DNA of 64,000 nt from Tamarix chinensis (taxonomy: Eukaryota > Streptophyta > Magnoliopsida > Caryophyllales > Tamaricaceae): contig CM060174.1 of assembly GCA_030549775.1 (NCBI GenBank), positions 48,960,707 through 49,024,706 on the forward strand. Reading direction: 5' to 3'. Position numbers and translations under genes: made by a program. Positions within the stretch are counted from its first letter, which is position 1. Each line of letters opens with the position of its first letter. Positions 45,014 to 59,609 of this stretch are shown here, piece by piece. Under the pieces are notes generated by a model that saw only the letters and a list, made by a program, of their open reading frames with translations, did no database searches and was not told the origin of the DNA.

Positions 45014-47660
45014 TTAAATTACTTGTTGTGCTCCTACATCATCTTCTCCATTTTGAGAAGGAACCTTCTCATATTCATAGTGTGTGTCATGTAGATAAGA
45101 GAGTAAGTCTCCTACATTGAATGTAGAGGATAAATTCCCCATGTCGTGTGGAAGCTCAAGCTGATAGGCATTCTTACCAATTTTCTTGAAGATTTTAAAA
45201 GGACCATCACTACTAGGTATGAGTTTATTTTTCCTTGAGGATGGAATCTCTCTTTTTGAAGGTGCAACCATACTAGATCCCCAGACTCAAAAACTTGCTA
45301 TTTTTTGTTCTTGTTAGCCTTATTTTGATTCATGTCATTAACTTTCTCGATTATGGCTCTAGCATGTTCATGTAACTTCTTGAATTCATTGACTCACTGC
45401 TTTCATTCAAAACTAGTTTGTACTAAGATTAGAAATGGAATGATTTCAATGGAAGTGGTGGGGTTCACCCCATACACCACTTGAAAAAATGAGTGCTTTG
45501 TGGCATATGTGGAAGAGCGGTTGTAGGAGAATTCTACATGACTTAGCATGGAATCTCAATCTTTTAAAGAATTATGAACCAAATTCCTTAAAAGCATTGT
45601 TATTATGTGGTTGGTGACTTCTATTTGACCATTCGTTTGTGGGTCATAAGTGGTACTAAAGAGAAGTTTAGTAACGAGTAGTCTTCAGAAATAACTAAGG
45701 AACTTGGTATCTCAATTAGAGACGATTGTCTTTGGGATACCATGCAACCAAACTATTTTATTAAAGTAAAGATCGATGATGTAAGGGACTTCATCAATAT
45801 TATAACATGGGATTAAATGAGACATATTAGAAAACTGATAAACCACCACCATAATGGCATCATTTTATCTTTGAGTCTCATGCAAAGCCACTATAAGGTC
45901 CACACTCACATGTTCCTAAGGGTATTTTAGGATGGGAAAATGTATGTAGAGTCCTTTATAGAAGTTAATCTTAGACATTTGGCATCTAGAGCACTTGGCC
46001 ATAAGGAATTATACATATCCCACCATTTAAGGACAGAAAAAGTGTTCCTAGAGCACATCATATGTTTTGCTAATTCCAAAATGACCTAACAAACCTCCCC
46101 TATGCACTTCTTTAATGAGAAATTCTCAGATGGAGCACTTTATAATACATAGTTTGTTGCTTGTGAAAATAAATTCTTCTTTCACCAAGTATGGTCCCCG
46201 AGCCTTGTCTTGCTCCTCTATGGAGCTAGCAAAGTCTTCATCCTATTTGTATAACTCTTTGAGACACCCAAACCTTATAACCCTATCATCTAATAATGAT
46301 AACATACAACACCTTCTGCATAGTGAATCGACCACAACATTAGTCTTTCCACTCTTGTGCCTTGCTACAAATGAAAAGGATTGTAAAAATGTAATCCATC
46401 TAGCATGCCTAGATTTGAGTTTATGTTTCCCATTTATGTACTTAAGGAACTTATGATCAGTATACAATACAAAGTGTGATAGTCAGAGATAATGTGACCA
46501 ATAATCTAACTATAGTGTAAAACTTCTTGTCATAAGTGTTGTAATTATACCTTGAATGATTAAGCTTCTCATTAAAGAAAGCAATAATCCTTCCTTATTA
46601 TAGTAATAAAACCCCAATACCTTCTCCACTTGTGTCACATTCAACCTCAAACACCTTGGGTAGCATGATATGGGAGTCTCACTTAACCTCCATTTGATTA
46701 GTTTAAAAGCTTCATGTGCAGACTTGGTCCATTAGAATACACCTTATTTTTAGACACTTAATGACAAGTGCTAAGAGTGTGCTAAATCCTTTTATGAAAC
46801 TCTTAGATAAAGAGGCAAGCCCATGAAAGGATTTAACATCGCTGACAGATATGGGTTTAAGCCACATTCTTATTACCTCCACCTTTGAACCATCTATGGA
46901 TATTCCACTTTCAGATACAACAAACCATAGAAAGGTGACTCTTGGCACAAAGAAGTCACACTTTTCTAACTTTTCATATAATATTTTGTTCCTAAAGGGA
47001 AAAATACAAGTATTAAGTGCCATACATGATCACCTCAACTAGAAGAGTATTCAAGAATATCATAAAAATACACAACTTCAAACTTTTAAATGTAGGGTTA
47101 AAGAATCTCTTCCATAAGCCTCATGAAAGTGCTCAATGCCTTGGAGATTCCAAATGGAATAAACAATCACTTATAGATCCCTCCTTTGGTCTTGAAAGAA
47201 GCCTTCCATTCATCCCCTTCCTTCATCCTAATTTAGTAATATATACTCCTCAAGTTGATCTTTTAAAATATATTTACGCCATGCAAGCAATCCAACATGT
47301 CATAAAGCCGAGGTATTTGATAGTAATATTGTTTATAACCCTATTATTCACACACATGTGCATTCTTCCATCATTTTGGTTACCAAGAGGGATGTAACTA
47401 CATAAGGGCTAGGGGATTCTCTTATCAAACCATTTTGCAACAACTCAACTTGTCTTTGCAAGTCCATGGCTTCTTTATGATTACACCTATAAACCAATTT
47501 TTTTGGGAGTATAAAACCAAGAATAAAATTGATTTGTGCTTTATTCCTCATGCCACACCAAATAACAAGTTATTTCATGCTAATTCACCCATAGAAGTTT
47601 TGCACATCATCAAATGTTTCCATATAGGGTATCATCAAGACATCATTCCATTACATGAAT
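45014..47660 (-). pseudogene. Ty3/Gypsy pol relic (RT, RNase H, integrase)
   Basis: Minus-strand order: RT lead-in LVYRCNHKEAMDLQRQVELL, then GLIRESPSPYVV (47,551-47,348); a broken RT core; YEKLEKCDFFVPRVTFLWF, SESGISIDGSKVEVIRMW and SFHGLASLSKSF (about 46,980-46,760); RNase H YTDHKFLKYINGKHKLKSRH and ARWITFLQSFSF (46,467-46,243); integrase around 45,930-45,590 (IMVVVYQFSNMSHL, DTKFLSYF, YDPQTNGQIEVTNH); C-terminus DGPFKIFKKIGKNAYQLELP and STFNVGDLL (45,271-45,014). The first integrase Asp is Tyr and the second lies beside a stop; the Glu is kept. Same broad family as the other Gypsy pol copies here. LTRs were not identified. Confidence 0.85.
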
Positions 47661-50300
47661 AATATCCCAATAGGTGGAATTATATAATGATAATATCATC
47701 CATAAATGTTCAAGCCAACATTTAATCTCAATTTATTCCCTTTTGTTCAAAATTCAAATCTAGGACAAAGCCTAAGACTAAGTTCAAAGTCATAGTTCAT
47801 TTCTTAATCACAGCCTTAACATTCATTAAAGGATGTACTAATTTAATTCCTACAGTTAAAGATGAAGGTCCAAGTGGGGTTCAACTCAATTCCAACCCTA
47901 ACTCATATTATTTATCCATTCATTTGGATTGCTAAGTGAAAGTCAATGTTTGTGGGTGATGTCAACTTAAGGCCAACATATATGTCCGTGTTATTTTTTC
48001 CTACGCTTGCTAGGTCACTTAACCTATAAGGTTTCCCATTTTTAAGGCCATGATATAAGTTATTAGAGGTATATTATCTATAATTTTCTTTCATTACATA
48101 AACACTAACCATAGGAAGAATCCATTTTTAGCCATCTAACATCTTTACTCACTCCATGGTCAAGAGAAAGACTAAAACATGATACTAAGGTCAACTTAGT
48201 CACCTAGGATCAAATTTATCCTTTTAATTAATCAATTAAACTCCATTAGTCTAGGTAAAATTATAGCTACTAGGATATTAGGTCATTATCCAAGCATGTG
48301 AGCACTCAAAACATCACATTCGGGAATAAATAAGCAACAAAGAAAGACTAGTAGAGACCAGTTAATGGGTCTCACTAACCATTTAATTGGTTTCATGAAC
48401 CAATCGATCACTTATGGAATTGCCAACCTTCCCAATAGTGGTGAACCATTTGATCGGTCAACCCCACTGGTCAATTATTCTAAGAACTAGTTAATTAGTT
48501 TATTTAAATCGATCGATGTGTCTTACTCAAGGATAAGACTGCTAGGCTCACAAACCAGCTAGTCAATCAATTAACCCAACCAGTTGAATATTTTAGAAAC
48601 TAGTTGATGGGTTTAGTCAAAACATCCAATGGGTTTAACCTAAGAACAAGATCACTAAATTCACAAGCCAAAAAGTTAATGGCTCTACTTGACAAGCTAA
48701 TCAATTCTTGGGATGAGTCGATTAGTAATAGAGAATATTCAATCAACTAGGGTGAAAAAAACCCCCACAAAACATACATACTCGCAATTAAATTTCATAA
48801 TATATGTTCTATCAATACAAACATAAATCACAAGTCATTCAAGGTCTTAAACAATCACTATTCATGAATTGGCATGTGTAACACCAAAATCATGCCGAGA
48901 ATCTGAGTAAAATCATGCTTGCACTTAAAGAAATTAATAAGAATTATAAATGATGAATCACATTCTTTTCTTGCTAAGCCATCATGCAAAAATCAATCTA
49001 TTATATCACACAAATAATTGTCACTTATGAAACCCAGAATGTTAAAGGTAATTAAGAATCTAAAATCATATTTATAAGGTTTAAGCATACAAGACTATAA
49101 GTTAAGCTTCCCACCAGCTCTTTCATTCATTCTAGATTAATAAGTTTAGGCACATTGCCATCTCTAATATTTAGGTTATTACATACTCATAGAATGTGCA
49201 CTATATATACCCATACCATTTTCTACAAAAATAGGGAAGACAATAGTTTACCTTAAAATAGCCGAGCAACAAAAGAAAGAGAGAAAAAGGCTTTGAAAAT
49301 CTAAACCCCTTTCCCACACCAAAACACCCTTCAAGGAATTTATATTAAAAATCTTGATATCATACGAAGAATATTCGATATAATTGGAGAGCTAGGAGAG
49401 GAAATCAAAGAAAACCCACCTTCCAAAGGAGAAAACAAAGAACATGAGAGATGAAAGTTTAGCCCTCACTCCTTTCCCAAATCTAACCCCATCTTTCTTA
49501 ATATCAAAACAAGAAGGATCTAGAGAAAAGATTAGTCTAGGAAAGGTAGATTAGAAAAGAAATTCAAGGAGAGGAAATATGGCAAAGTAGGTGTGAAGAA
49601 AAGTAAGGAAGTTTGAAGGCTAGGGAAGAAGGAAGAAAATGAAGCCTTTGGGTTCAAATTACAAATGGTTTCTACTCGAATAAAAAGGTTAATGGAGTGT
49701 ACAAATTGAGACCCGAAAATTTAGCCCAAATCTAAGATAAAGTACTGGTTTGGAAGGTTAAAAGTTAGTATTTCTGCCTTTCAACTCACTTGGTGAAACT
49801 GCAATGCTCTAGGTAATATATCTTAGAAATTTTGAACACAAGAGAGGAATAATGACAAAATGGAAATGGAACCTAAGTTTATCAATATATAAAGGTTAAA
49901 GGAGAAAATAATTCACGTAGGAATCATAGAGAAGAGATAGAAAACAAGGAAGAGGAAGATAAAGGAGTTGAAGCCATAAAAGTGACTTCTCATGAATTAC
50001 TTCTTTATAAATCCATTAAGAATCAGTAACATGTAAGGAATACTAAAAAGATTCACAAAAATGATAAATAAAATACTCAAAACATAATCACATTATTAGA
50101 ATCATTTTGGGAAAATATTTACAATGAAAATCAATTCAGAAGTACAACCAGTTTAGTTGAACCAATCGATTGATATCCCAAATCAGTCAATCAGTTCACC
50201 GGGTTTCAAAACTAGAATATAATGAAAATTCCATCTGATTAGTACCTCCAACCATTGGACTGGTTTTCTAATAAAACTAAATATATTATAAAATCCAAAT
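47661..50300 (-). other. Non-coding stretch with ACTAGT/CGAT box region
   Basis: No gene seen. 48,340-48,760 is dense in CCAGTTAAT, CAATCGATC, ACTAGTTAATTAG and similar words; a smaller cluster is at 50,145-50,270 (AACCAATCGATTGAT, CCGGGTTTC). 49,260-49,640 is GA-rich, like the reverse of an LTR leader. It probably includes the decayed 5' part of the minus-strand Gypsy relic. Confidence 0.4.
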
Positions 50301-53300
50301 CAAGTTCATCCAAAACCATACTAATCTAAAACACACATTTAAAAAAAGATCAAACACACTCAGATCATCATCAAGTTAATATATTAGTATATATTATAGA
50401 CCATAAAAAAAGGGGTTATCAGAATTGTAGCATGTAAGGGGATCCATGTTTTTTTATGTTTAGTTATCATCCAACTAGTTGTTAGCTTGTATTAAATTAC
50501 TAGATAGCAAAGATGGTTAGAATATAAATAAGTAGGTAAAGGGGAAGGATAGAGTTACCTTTTTCATAATGATGCCTTCCATTATAAATATAGGAAGTCA
50601 AAACACTATGGAAGATACCATCCCCTTATATTAAAATCTAAATTTTTGAGCTCCCTTATTCCCCTTTTACAAAGTTGAGTGAAAACTTCTTTTTAGTGTA
50701 AAATCTCACAATTTTTAGCTTAGGTGTTGAAAAATTAACTGGAAATTGTGAGTGTTTTATCTTTATCCCTACCTTAGATCAAATACTATCTAACTTCTAA
50801 TCCATTATCTCCATTTAACTTTTAATGGTAAATTCTCTCATAAGCTACCATCTTCCATTAAGCATGTTCCAATCTATTTAACATATGCATAAGGTATTGT
50901 GGATCTTATTAAACTATGAAAGTACATAACTTGAAGTGGAAGGGAAAAAATATATATTCCTGAAAGAGACTTGTATACTAGTCATAATTGTTGATAGTTG
51001 TGACTAATATGATTTCATCAGGGCTTAGTTTTGTACTACCTCAAATTTTGAAAACCATGATTATTTTTTAATATCTATGATATAAAAATAAAGTTATTAT
51101 ATTTACAAATTTATTGACATCTTTTAAAGATTGAAAACCCTATTTATGTTTTGAAATAATTTTATTTTTGCTTTATTATCCTTTCATGTGGTTTTGCATC
51201 CTATGAGACTTCTATGCCACTTTTGGTTATCCAAATTATCTTTAATCATTATGATATATCCAAAATTTAATTCATTTTATTTATTTTATAAATCTCATAT
51301 TCGTGCTCAAAATGATAAAGAGAGATTATGAAAAATAAAAGTTATATTCATGTCTTGTTTTGCAATTTTTTCACATTTCCTACCATAACTTAACCTTAAT
51401 TTTATTATAAAATTGCAAAAATTTAGGGATCAACATATTTTCATATTTATAAAATTAAAATGAATTAAAATGTTTTTCCATGATTTTTTTTAGTATTTTC
51501 CATTTTCTCGAACAATTATTTATCAAACCTTCCATTTATCTATTCTGATCTTATCTAATATTTGTAAAACTTAATCTAAGAATTTGGGTTCTATTAACTT
51601 ATAATCCTAACCCATGATATGATCTACTTCTTATGCTATGATAACAATTTTTATGGCATAAAAATATCATAGAGAATATTCCCTAGAATATTCTTAACCA
51701 ACTTATCATCCTACCTTCTTAAAATTTATTCTAACTCTAACCAAATCGCCTCCTCATATCTTCTCCATATGCCACTTCATTTATTCTCACAATTGGCCTA
51801 TTCAATTATATGGATCAATAACCCCCATTCAAACCTCCATTTGTTTGTAACTATTCTTTCAATATTCCAACCTTATCACAATAAAATCCCGTCACCCAAC
51901 CACCCTCCTCCATGTGTGTTTCTTATCCCTTTATCTCCTTTACTTCTCATGTATTTGACGTTAATATTCTTCCATTTGGCCTCCATAAATTGATGGTTAA
52001 TTTCTCCCATAAGCCACACCACCTTGATTTCTCCTAATCTCCTAAATATTCCCATGATTTTCCCTCTTGTCAACTATTTACTAACTATTACCTTCCAACA
52101 ACCATCATAGTTGTTAAACTCCCAATCCAAATCTTATGATTTTGTAATCCAAAATATTAAATGATAAAAAATCCTAGGTGGAATCTTAAATTTGTATAAT
52201 TGTGGTAAGTTCTTATGATCCCAAGTTAGATTGGCATAATATTACGATCATTTATGCTAACTATAATTTATTTTCTCTATTTACCTCAAAAAATATTTTT
52301 TTTCTTATTCTCTCCATGTTTCTTCCCTAAATTTCATCCTAAACCCTATTATTTTTTACATACTATATATTGAGTACAAATCAATACAATGAATGCACAA
52401 GCAAGATAATAGCAAAACAACTTGTTGGAAAGAAGAGTACTTATGAAAATTCCAAACTCTAAATGTAGAATAAACTAATTATATTAAATTTATGAGATTA
52501 TTTATTTACTAACTTAAAATTTTCTTATAACTACCATTTTTATTTTCATTTGTGGTATTTTTAGCTTTTTTTTTGCTTAGTAAATTTAAAAATATTTTTT
52601 ATATGCACATAATCAACAATTTGTGTTGCTATAACTTAATTAGTAAGCAAATAAGAGTTTAAGAATGAGATATTTAGTATTTTCAACTTCAATTATATGA
52701 TTGTATTGCATAAAATTATATCTAGGTCATATTTTGGTGATATTTATAGTAACTTAAGAACATACTATCCGATTCTACGATTCCATCATATTGATCATTA
52801 TCAATTCTAAGTAGAAGCTCGATTCTAACAACCTTGACTACAATACATCCTCTTCTCCCTTAATTTTCCATGACACATCTAAAATACCTTGATCTTCATT
52901 ATTGAGGAATATAAGCACTAAATTTCCACCCATCATTATCCCCAATGATTCATCAAAGTGATCATAACATTAAGAGCACAATTTGTACAAGTTTCCTGTA
53001 AGTGTGTATGTGTTATTTGTGTATTGCTTCAAACCAATGAACACTTTCTATCATATATATATATATATCTTTTTCCTTTTATTCATCTTATTTTTCTTCT
53101 TATCATCACACAGTTCTATCATTGATTTCCACCCTCAAAGCTTGCAAACATTTAACACCACATAGATTGGTTTAATCCTCTCATCTTCTCTAAAATCCAT
53201 TATTTTTTGTTATAATTTATTATGTTGAATCCATATGATTTTGACTTAATTTCATATTTTGGATCTTACTTAGCTTCTCATATGAGTTAAAATATTTTTT

Positions 53301-53329
53301 TTATATCTTATATACTCTAGAAGATCTCC
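50301..53329. other. AT-rich non-coding stretch
   Basis: No coding, LTR pair or terminal repeats recognised. CT-leaning sequence at 51,700-52,080 gives 65-74 aa frames on both strands with no domain. A short TA run lies at 53,054-53,069. Confidence 0.4.
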
Positions 53330-56300
53330 TAGGTGGTCCATAAGGAAGCTACACTTAAGGGAGGATACTTTTATATTATTATTATATAATTTGATAAACA
53401 CAAGAATGTATGGGAGACAATATAAGATATATTTGGACACTAAATATAGGTTTTGGTCTCTTGGTATCCATTTTAGTTTATCTTTATATATGACCTATGG
53501 GTTTTAGCCTCCTCTATAAATCTTCAGACACAACCTTTGGGTTCTAGGATCTGAGCATTGGTATGAGTTAGCTTTGCTTGTGTCCAAGTGATCTCTATCT
53601 CCTAATAACCATACACACTTTTGATTATTTTTTCCTAGTTAAGGTGGATGGTATTGAACATCCCTAAAGTAATGTCAAGGCAGAGTATTTCACTTATAGC
53701 CTTCTCAGGGCAAAATATCCCAAAAATCTTGTTGGGGGATGAACAACCCCTTATCTCTATTCAATTATTTTAAAGGCAATCTTATATGTGACCTTAGTTA
53801 ATAGATGTATAACCCTATTTAAAAAGAAAATAAGAAATTTTCATTTTTGGATGTGTGTAACAAATCCCACATTTATACCCCTTAGGAGGTTACAAGTAAT
53901 TATTTGTCCTAGGTTGATAGAAAGTGCAAAAATATGTAAATATATTATGTAATATCATATAATATTCACGAATTGTGTTTCAAGTGCTCATATAAAAAGA
54001 TTATACTAATTAAATAATTTTACTAATGTCCCTTTGTGCCATTTTGATGCACCTAGAAAATATGGGGGCCAATAGTCTTTATTTCGTAAGATGTCTACTC
54101 TTAAAAATCTTATCTAGGGGATTAATATAGGCCTGATATAAGCTAACCACATAATTCTCCTAAACTAATTTCTTATATTTACTATTATTAATCTAATTAT
54201 AAGTTTGACATTTAACACTTCTCTATTCATTATTTTTCATCTCTAATTTTAAAGATTTTTTCCTGCACTCTAATTCATTGCTTAGTAAGTCTTATATAGA
54301 TCTCAGGTTAAGTGTTAGCCACACCTGATATGATGGTAGATAATCCTTTATTTCATATCCAAAAAAAATTTTGAAAATTTTTGAGGTGCTTATTGATATT
54401 CTTAAATGTTTTTACATCATCTACAACACTTTCTTGAAGATAAGAGCATAAAATGTCAAGTTCTGAAAAGTTGATATTCAAAGCAAGCCAAATGGTGCCT
54501 TGAATTATGTCTAGCATTATGAAGAGGCAACCAAGATTATTTCGTATTAATAAGGTGGAGACAACAAGGCATGGACATATGTTATCCTATGAGACATAAT
54601 AATGATTCATTAGGTTTAATATTAGTTTGTCATCACATGTAAAAACCCAATTTAATGGGAAATTATGTTAGTAATAATTGTTAGTTAATTTTATTTATAA
54701 TTAGCTAATAATTATCTATAATTTATTGCTAAATTATATCTCATTAATGGACAAATCCAACTATAATAACCATGTGCTTATGTGTCATAAATAGCTAGTA
54801 CACATGGTCATTAGTCATTGCTTGTTTGTAAAGTTAGGATTTTGTCATAACTAACAAAAGGTGATTATTAGGCTTGATTTTGGGTTTGGATTTCCATATG
54901 AAGGGCATGAATTTGACCATTGTATGGCATCTATGCTTGACAAGTTAAATTGAATAAAATGTAAAGTTCTCTTTGTAAGAGTTTGAAGATTCCATTCTCT
55001 TTGTGTGTTTGTTTATGATAACTTGAAAATATTGTGTGTATTCTTATTTTGATTGTCATTAGAGTTATCATTAAAAACTTTTGAATAATATCTTTATGAA
55101 GTGTCAAAGTCTTATCTTTTTTGGTGTTTTCATGTATTAAACCATTTATCATTGTTGAGAGTTAAAAGAGATAATTTTTTTTATTCAAGATTTTCTAACT
55201 CACATCCACATCACTTAATCCCTTAAGGTATATGGGTACCTAGGAACCCACAATGGTCCAAGTAATGGTTGTACTTTCTCCATATTAGATGCTTTGGTTT
55301 CATCCCCATTTTTTTATCTTTTGTTATTGTGAACTCTTTTCAAAAATAAAATATTTTTTTCATAAAAAATGAGGGTGTTAAATTTCATATAATTGGGTAA
55401 TGGGATATTGAGATTTGATGATGATTTTCCTTTGTCCGTATAGTGAATCATTCTTTAGTCATTTAACAATTGATAAATGCATTTTACACCTTATTTTAAC
55501 AATGTTAATCCTCTTACTTTGCATTATTTTTCCTCAAAAATGGATATTTGAATATTTATTAAACCATAGGTACTCATTGGGATCAACAAAGAAAGAAAAA
55601 ATGATGTATTTTGAAGTGTTTCACAAGTAAAAAGATGAACCAGAACTTTCACAAGAAATAAAAAAAACAACCTTTTGTATTTTAAGCATACTTTTTCTTC
55701 TAAGTCCTAACAGAGTTAGTTTAAGTTTCATTGGAAATCTAAAACCAAGAGATACAACTGTTATGATTCCCACTTTTTCTTAATTACATGAGAGTATGGT
55801 TAAAATAGAATCTAAAGTTAAATTTATCAATCAAAAAGTATTGAAATTCACCCAATGATGAGCAATCAACTATTGGTTGACCAAGGCTTTTCTAGAGCAC
55901 CTAGAAAAGCCATGGTACTCTTAACATCAGCATAAATTTTCCCTAACTCTTATATTATTTTTGCACTAGTCTAATATAAATTTTTCAAACTTCATAGCAC
56001 CTATATAAACATCTCTAACTCAATCCTTCAAGGAATTCATAAACCCTTGCCTCCAATCTTAAGATTAAAGAGTTAGGGTATTCATAACACCATCAACACC
56101 TCCACCCCTCCACCTCCATTATTTTCAACAAATTTTGCTTCCAATCCATCAATTCATTCATAATTCATTCAATTCAATCATCATCTACCCCTAATTCATG
56201 ATTCTCTTCCATCAATTGACCATCCATCATAGAATTTTTAATTTAGGGTTCCACCATATTCAACTTTCAATTACCACCATTATTCTTCCAATTCACAACT

Positions 56301-57305
56301 AACTTATTTCAACTCATCAAAAAAAAAATTCAATCCTACCTTTACAAACCCTTAATTTGTTAATCTCATGCCCTAATGTACACAAATGAGTACCCAAATC
56401 AAGGAATCATTCAAGAAGAATATGAGGGTTATTCAAATGAGGAAGAAGAAAAAGTTTGTGACTAATGGTCCACTAGGCCCTAACTAGGGGTTATTCACCC
56501 ATCCTATTTTTCTTTTTTGGTTTTAGTTTTTGGTCTTTTCAAAATTATCATATTATATACTGTGTAATTAATTTATTCTTGGTAAGTGGCTAAACTTCTT
56601 GTTATGAGAAATGAGAATCAAACACTAAACTTTGATTTGAGATATTAATAATATTTTCTTTTTTCCCTAATTTTCATTATATTATCCTTTGACACTACTT
56701 TAATTGATATTATTTATACATGTTATTTTATCAAGGGTGATTTATATGGTATATGCCTCATTTTTCCTTTACTATAATGATAGTATATAAGATTATATGC
56801 TTTCTATATAGCTATATAAACATGATATAATTCATGTGTATGAATTTTAGGTAGTTTAGATAACAATTTACTTTGCGATTTTTTTAATTCTAACCAGATT
56901 AGTAGAACCTTTAGATATGTAAGGATCAAACAAGTGATATACAGCTAAACATGCTTGAGGTAGTAGCTTGGCTACTTAAATTGACATCCTTCTATTTATT
57001 TTTAATGCATTATATATCATTAAATATAGAAGTTATGTGTCACATTTATACTATTAGAATTCAATAGGAGTTATTATTGGTGTTTTAGCATATTAAATTG
57101 ATTTTGGTAAGTAATAAAAAGAGTATATACCTACATTTTCTTACTGCTTGGTTGATATTTTCTTCTCTTAAATGATAGGTGATAGAGTAATTATTTCATT
57201 TAATTTAACCTAATATAGTGGTGGAAATTGATTCCTTATCACATTTTTTATATTTACACTCACCCATTTTACTTTCTTATTTAATATATTTTTTATTGTT
57301 TACTA
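53330..57305. other. AT-rich non-coding stretch with LTR-like leader
   Basis: No gene recognised. 53,420-53,770 has loosely repeated phrases around CTTTGGGTTCTAGG and GACCTATGGGTTTTAG. A promoter-like CTATATAAAC near 56,003 is followed by a CT-rich leader-like stretch to about 56,330, as in an LTR on the plus strand, but TG/CA ends and a partner are not defined. Frames of up to 73 aa show no domain. Confidence 0.35.
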
Positions 57306-59095
57306 TTTTTTTCGATAAGTAAGAAGATTTATTGCTTTCGAAAGGAAGTTACAATGTAGCAGAACATTCAATACAATCAAGAAGCAATAACCACCTAGCA
57401 TACTTAGCATGAAGACTATGGTGAACTATTCTTTTAAAAACATTCATAATGATGATCCTTAAGATCATAGAATTCTACCTAACCCTATTCTTAAACAACT
57501 GAAGGTTCCTTCCATGCCAAATAGTACCAATGTAAGAAACAAACAAAGCTCCTAAATGTGCTTTTTCTTATAATCCTGTCAAGATATTGTAGTTAAAGCC
57601 TTGATTTCATGGTCCCAAACAATAATCAGGTTACTTCTACCACTAACCTTCCTAATATGCTGCCAAATAATGGAAGTATTAGGACAAAACAGAAACAAGT
57701 GCTCCTTTGTCTTCACTTGCTGCTGACAAAAAACACAACTTTGGTCCACATCCATACCCAGATCCCTCACCCTAGCTTTAGTTAATAATCTATTCCCGCA
57801 TGCAAGCCATGCTATAAACCTTAATCTTGGGGCTGTTAAAGGTCTCCAAACCAGGTTTGCCCATTTTTACTTGTCTTGTTTAGCATGAAGTAAATGGTAA
57901 GCTGATTGAATGCTAAACTCAGTACAATTCCTGGTTTCACAACTTTGTATATACTCCTATAATAGAGGTCTTGTATGCAAAACCCTGAGAAAAAATCCAA
58001 GAAGTATAAGAGGAAGGAGTAAAATCCCACACAGAGCCCTACTTTAGGTAGATTGAATGCACCCATTTGACCCATAAGGTATCCTTTTTAGCTGCAATAT
58101 TCCAAGGAAGCTTCCCCAAAGCACAACACTTCCAGAGCTCCAGATTTAGTAATCCAAGTCCACCTTCATTGATTAGGGGACAAAGCTTCTCCCAACCAAC
58201 AAGGGCATCCTTCCTTACATTCAACTTTCCAAACTATAGGAAACTCCTACACATGTTAATAAAATAGTGCAACACTTTCCTAGGAAGCAAGATAATTTGA
58301 CTAAAATAGAGCTGGATACTGAATAAGACAGATTTAATAAGTTGTAAATGGCCAGCATAAGAAAGAAATAAATTACTCTAATGCCTTAATCTAGCAATAA
58401 TTTTATCCAGCAAAGGTTGCAAGTGGCTTGCAGACAGTCTAGCTGAAGTCAAAGGAATCCCCAAATATGTGATAGGAAAAACACCTGCAGGGAACCTGAG
58501 AAAATCCAAAATGGTTGATTGGGTATGGATGTCAACACCCCCAAAAAACATACTACACTTCAAAAGGTTAATAGAAAGCCCTGAAAGTTTTGAAAATTTA
58601 GTCAGCACCTCTTGAAGACACATAACACTCTGCAAATTACCCTTACAAAACAACAATAAATCATTTGCAAAATTGAGATTGATGAGTCTCAGACCTTTAC
58701 ATCTAGGATGAGCATTAAATCTTATATTAATCCATAGCTTCTGCAAGCATCTACTGAAATAATCCATCACCACCACAAACAAATAAGGAGATAGAGGATC
58801 TCGTTGTCTTAACCTCTTCTCCCAGGAAAAGGAGCGACAAGAATCCTATTAAAGCTAACTGAGTAAGACACAGTGGTAACACATGCCATAATTAACTTTA
58901 CAAAGTGGGGGAGGAAAACCATACAAGATAAGGACCCTTTGCAGAAAATGCCAATTCACCATGTCATATGCTTTTTGGAGATCAATCTTAAGCATATATC
59001 TAGGTGAGATGCCTTTAATAGAGTATTTTCTGACTAATTCATGAGCCAAAAGAATGGTTTCTCCAATACTTCTACCTTTGATTCAACTTTCAAAC
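57306..59095 (-). mobile_element. LINE (plant L1-type), 5'-truncated, with RT pseudogene
   Basis: Read on the minus strand it starts inside RT: GRSIGETILLAHELVRKYS, ISPRYMLKIDLQKAYDMVNW (59,080-58,950), YLFVVVMDYFSRCLQKL (58,790), then LRLINLNFANDLLLFCKG, LSINLLKCSMFFGG, and ITYLGIPL (to 58,378). The tail has EKLCPLINEGGLGLLNLELW (58,190) and the zf-RVT motif CVFCQQQVKTKEHLFLFCP (57,740-57,680). The usual F-A-D-D catalytic box reads F-A-N-D. Endonuclease and ORF1 are absent. A short T run on plus at 57,306-57,312 is the remnant poly(A) tail. Frames are broken at several points. No target duplication was found; the 5' break lies next to a TA microsatellite. Confidence 0.9.
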
Positions 59096-59104
59096 TTTTA
59101 CGAC

Positions 59105-59131
59105 TATATATATATATATATATATATATAT
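59105..59131. repeat. (TA)n microsatellite
   Basis: About thirteen uninterrupted TA units at the truncated 5' edge of the LINE. Confidence 0.95.
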
Positions 59132-59609
59132 TGACCCCTTTCGAATAAGGTTGCTAGTTTTTGAGTATTTTGATTTTTTTAAGATATATAGTTATATAAA
59201 ATATATAGTTTGCATGAAAAAATTAGATAAATAATAAAATAATTATAGATTAAATAAAATAATAATGTTACTTTAATAAACAATTTCATTATTTAGCATA
59301 AAATTTAAAATTGGTTTTTAATTATCATTTTAAAACCGTTTATTTCTTCGTTCAAACAAAATTTAAATATATTTTTTTATTTGATACTAGCTTCATATTT
59401 TAATAGATGTTGCTATATATTTTTAAGATAAATTTTGACTATTTATATATTTTATTGAAATTAGATAAAAAATATAAAAATTAATATTATAAAATTATTT
59501 TTTTAATATAAATGTGATAATTATATTTTTGTTTGATCGTGTGTTATATCTTTAAAAAAAATTAACATAATAAAATTTCTTTTAAAAATTGTGATAATAT
59601 CTATTAAGA
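59132..59609. other. AT-rich spacer
   Basis: Very AT-rich, no repeats or coding recognised. Confidence 0.6.

Noticed and set aside
47017..47397. 126-aa plus-strand frame
   Set aside because: Antisense shadow of the minus-strand Gypsy RT.
54931..55152. 73-aa antisense frame with KQTHKENG
   Set aside because: Slight resemblance to an integrase phrase, but no catalytic residues or neighbouring domains.
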